Positions 40,362-41,611 of a stretch of 41,611 nucleotides of DNA are shown in pieces. The stretch lies in the NCBI GenBank assembly GCA_947629515.1, contig CANRDY010000010.1, forward strand, positions 1 through 41,611, in the 5' to 3' direction. Numbering within the stretch: position 1 is the stretch's first letter; each line of letters starts with the position of its first letter. The notes beneath the pieces are model-generated. The model was not told the origin of the DNA. It worked only from the letters and a program-made list of their open reading frames with translations, and searched no databases. A program made the position numbers and the translations under genes. This DNA comes from an uncultured Clostridia bacterium. GTDB lineage: Bacteria; Bacillota; Clostridia; Christensenellales; Borkfalkiaceae.

Positions 40362-41244
40362 TCCGCAAAGCGAAGATATATCCGAAAACAGCGCGGCAGA
40401 ACCGAAAGAGACAACGACCGTAGCACCGACGGAACGGTTTGAAACGCCCGTTGAGCCGACGGAGCAGACCAAAACGCCCGCCGCGTCCGCAAGCGGCGAA
40501 ATCGTGTTCGACAACGGCGAAACTTTGCCCGCGAACGAAAACGCCGAACCCGCGCCCGAAAACGGCACATACGAGAACGCCGCGCCCGAAAACGGCGAAA
40601 CTGTGTCCGAAAGCGGCGCGCCCGCCCAATCGGTCTCAAAGCGCAAAAGGATAATTTCGATAATAAGTTTTGCGCTGTCGGCAATAATCTTTGCGCTTGC
40701 GCTTTCGGTATTCATAACAACGCTCACGGCGCGATCGCAGAACCGACCCGCGGTGCTGTTCGGGTATTCGTTTGCGGTAGTCGTTACCGATTCAATGGTT
40801 CCCGAAATAGACGTAGGCGAACTTATCATAATCCGCAGTTGCGGGATAGACGAGATAGCGGTGGGTGAGAACGCGGTATTTGTCGGCTTAGAGGGCGAGT
40901 ACAAAGACAAGTGGATAGTCCACAAGGTAATTGAAAAGACGAAAGCCGAGTACAGCGGCGAAACCTTTACCGAGCTTACGACCAAGGGCGTGAACAACCC
41001 CGTAGCGGACGAAAACAAGGTGACGTCGGCAAACTTTTTGGGGGTAGCGGTCTATCACAACGCGGCGTTGGGCGGACTGTTCACATTTTTGCAACAGCCC
41101 ATGAATTGGGTATATATACTTATAATAGTGGTTGTGACGGTGATAGCGGTATCGCAGGTAGTGCGCATAGTCAAGATAGTTAAAACCCGCAAACGCGATC
41201 CTTCCCCCGACGTTGACGGCAAAGACAAGGAGAACAAGGAGTAA
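40327..41244 (+). CDS. Second SipW-like signal peptidase I
   Basis: A 305-residue protein. A cytosolic N-terminal region of about 100 residues, rich in Pro, Thr, Glu and Asn, precedes a transmembrane helix (about 107-130). The catalytic part has VVTDSMVPEI (Ser156) and a histidine in IVHKVIE (His199), the Ser-His arrangement of SipW-type enzymes. A second helix follows at about 258-283, then a short basic tail. ATG 40327 is the only methionine before the catalytic region, so translation begins inside the end of the DUF2357-like gene, a sign of coupling; no good ribosome site is seen. It differs clearly from the signal peptidase at the head of the operon, so the two may divide substrates. Confidence 0.85.
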   Translation: MEKTTETETKNNPQSEDISENSAAEPKETTTVAPTERFETPVEPTEQTKTPAASASGEIVFDNGETLPANENAEPAPENGTYENAAPENGETVSESGAPAQSVSKRKRIISIISFALSAIIFALALSVFITTLTARSQNRPAVLFGYSFAVVVTDSMVPEIDVGELIIIRSCGIDEIAVGENAVFVGLEGEYKDKWIVHKVIEKTKAEYSGETFTELTTKGVNNPVADENKVTSANFLGVAVYHNAALGGLFTFLQQPMNWVYILIIVVVTVIAVSQVVRIVKIVKTRKRDPSPDVDGKDKENKE

Positions 41245-41254
41245 AATAAGGAAT

Positions 41255-41611
41255 AAAAACATTCGCTCCCCCTCGCGGCACGCCGCGAGGGGGAGCTGTT
41301 GCATTATATTACTTCTTATTCGCGCCCCTTCATTTATGAGGGGGAGCTGTCTGCGAAGCAGACTGAGGGGGTGTTTTCTAAATATTATCGTAGCAACATA
41401 AGGAACTGTCATTTCGAGGGGTATGAGACCCGCGAAAGCGGGTTCGCGCGAGGGCGTAAGCCCGACGCTCTGCCGAGGGTTCCCGCTTGCGGGAAACGGC
41501 AGATTGACCTGGGGTTCTCGCGCGGCGTAAAGAACAACGCCGCGCTCGGTCACCGCTTGCGCCTTGCACTATGCGCAAGCTCATCTCGTGCGGCAAAACA
41601 GCGGGTGTCCG
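41255..41611. repeat. Composite dispersed repeat running off the window end
   Basis: It starts with a 15-bp hairpin, GCTCCCCCTCGCGGC / GCCGCGAGGGGGAGC (41265-41296), which may also end the operon. Next are ATTCGCGCCCC with the two-hairpin module (GTCTGC-GAA-GCAGAC), the box TTCTAAATATTATCGTAGC, AACTGTCATTTCGAGGGG, and the nested GC hairpin region (CGCGCGAGGGCG...GACGCTCTGCCG). Beyond 41510 it changes to a different, hairpin-rich sequence. No gene is seen. Confidence 0.75.

Overview
The window looks like a chromosomal segment of a Gram-positive, spore-former-related bacterium, most likely an uncultured Clostridia (Bacillota), possibly Christensenellales-like. That placement rests on Sec-exported surface proteins with single membrane anchors, BspA-type leucine-rich repeats, SipW-type signal peptidases with TasA/camelysin-like substrates, a solute-binding lipoprotein, and consensus TTGACA-N16/17-TATAAT promoters. 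It cannot be made firmer without searches. All protein genes lie on the + strand except one 34-codon reading frame.

Layout. (1) 127-7371: a giant repeat-built surface protein followed by a small membrane-anchored protein of unknown function. (2) 7597-9784: proB-proA, the first two steps of proline synthesis. (3) 9923-10121: tRNA-Pro(AGG) and tRNA-Gly(CCC). (4) 10797-21673: a 2708-residue BspA-like leucine-rich-repeat protein behind a structured leader of about 320 nt, then a solute-binding lipoprotein. (5) 21853-31507: a cyclic-di-GMP block of one diguanylate cyclase, an HD-GYP response regulator, an HPt protein, a hybrid histidine kinase and two EAL proteins. (6) 32354-34276: two TasA-like exported proteins. 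(7) 34345-35830: a dense cluster of dispersed repeats, ending in a convergent small-RNA/34-residue-peptide locus that resembles a type I toxin-antitoxin. (8) 35831-41244: a SipW-like signal peptidase, a membrane-anchored McrB-like AAA+ ATPase, a DUF2357-like protein without a visible nuclease, and a second SipW-like signal peptidase. (9) 41245-41611: more dispersed repeats.

Read together, regions 1, 4, 5, 6 and 8 look like an adhesion or biofilm neighbourhood. It holds giant surface proteins, a phosphorelay that probably sets cyclic-di-GMP levels, and a TasA/SipW-type fibre export module. The AAA+/DUF2357 pair inside the export module is the part whose role I cannot assign, and with the convergent peptide/RNA locus it is the best candidate for something undescribed.

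The intergenic DNA is unusually structured. It holds short tandem repeats of 15-19 bp at many gene junctions, an array of five different hairpins joined by one fixed linker, and a family of composite hairpin-rich repeats present in both orientations. No transposase, integrase, phage gene or CRISPR array was seen.
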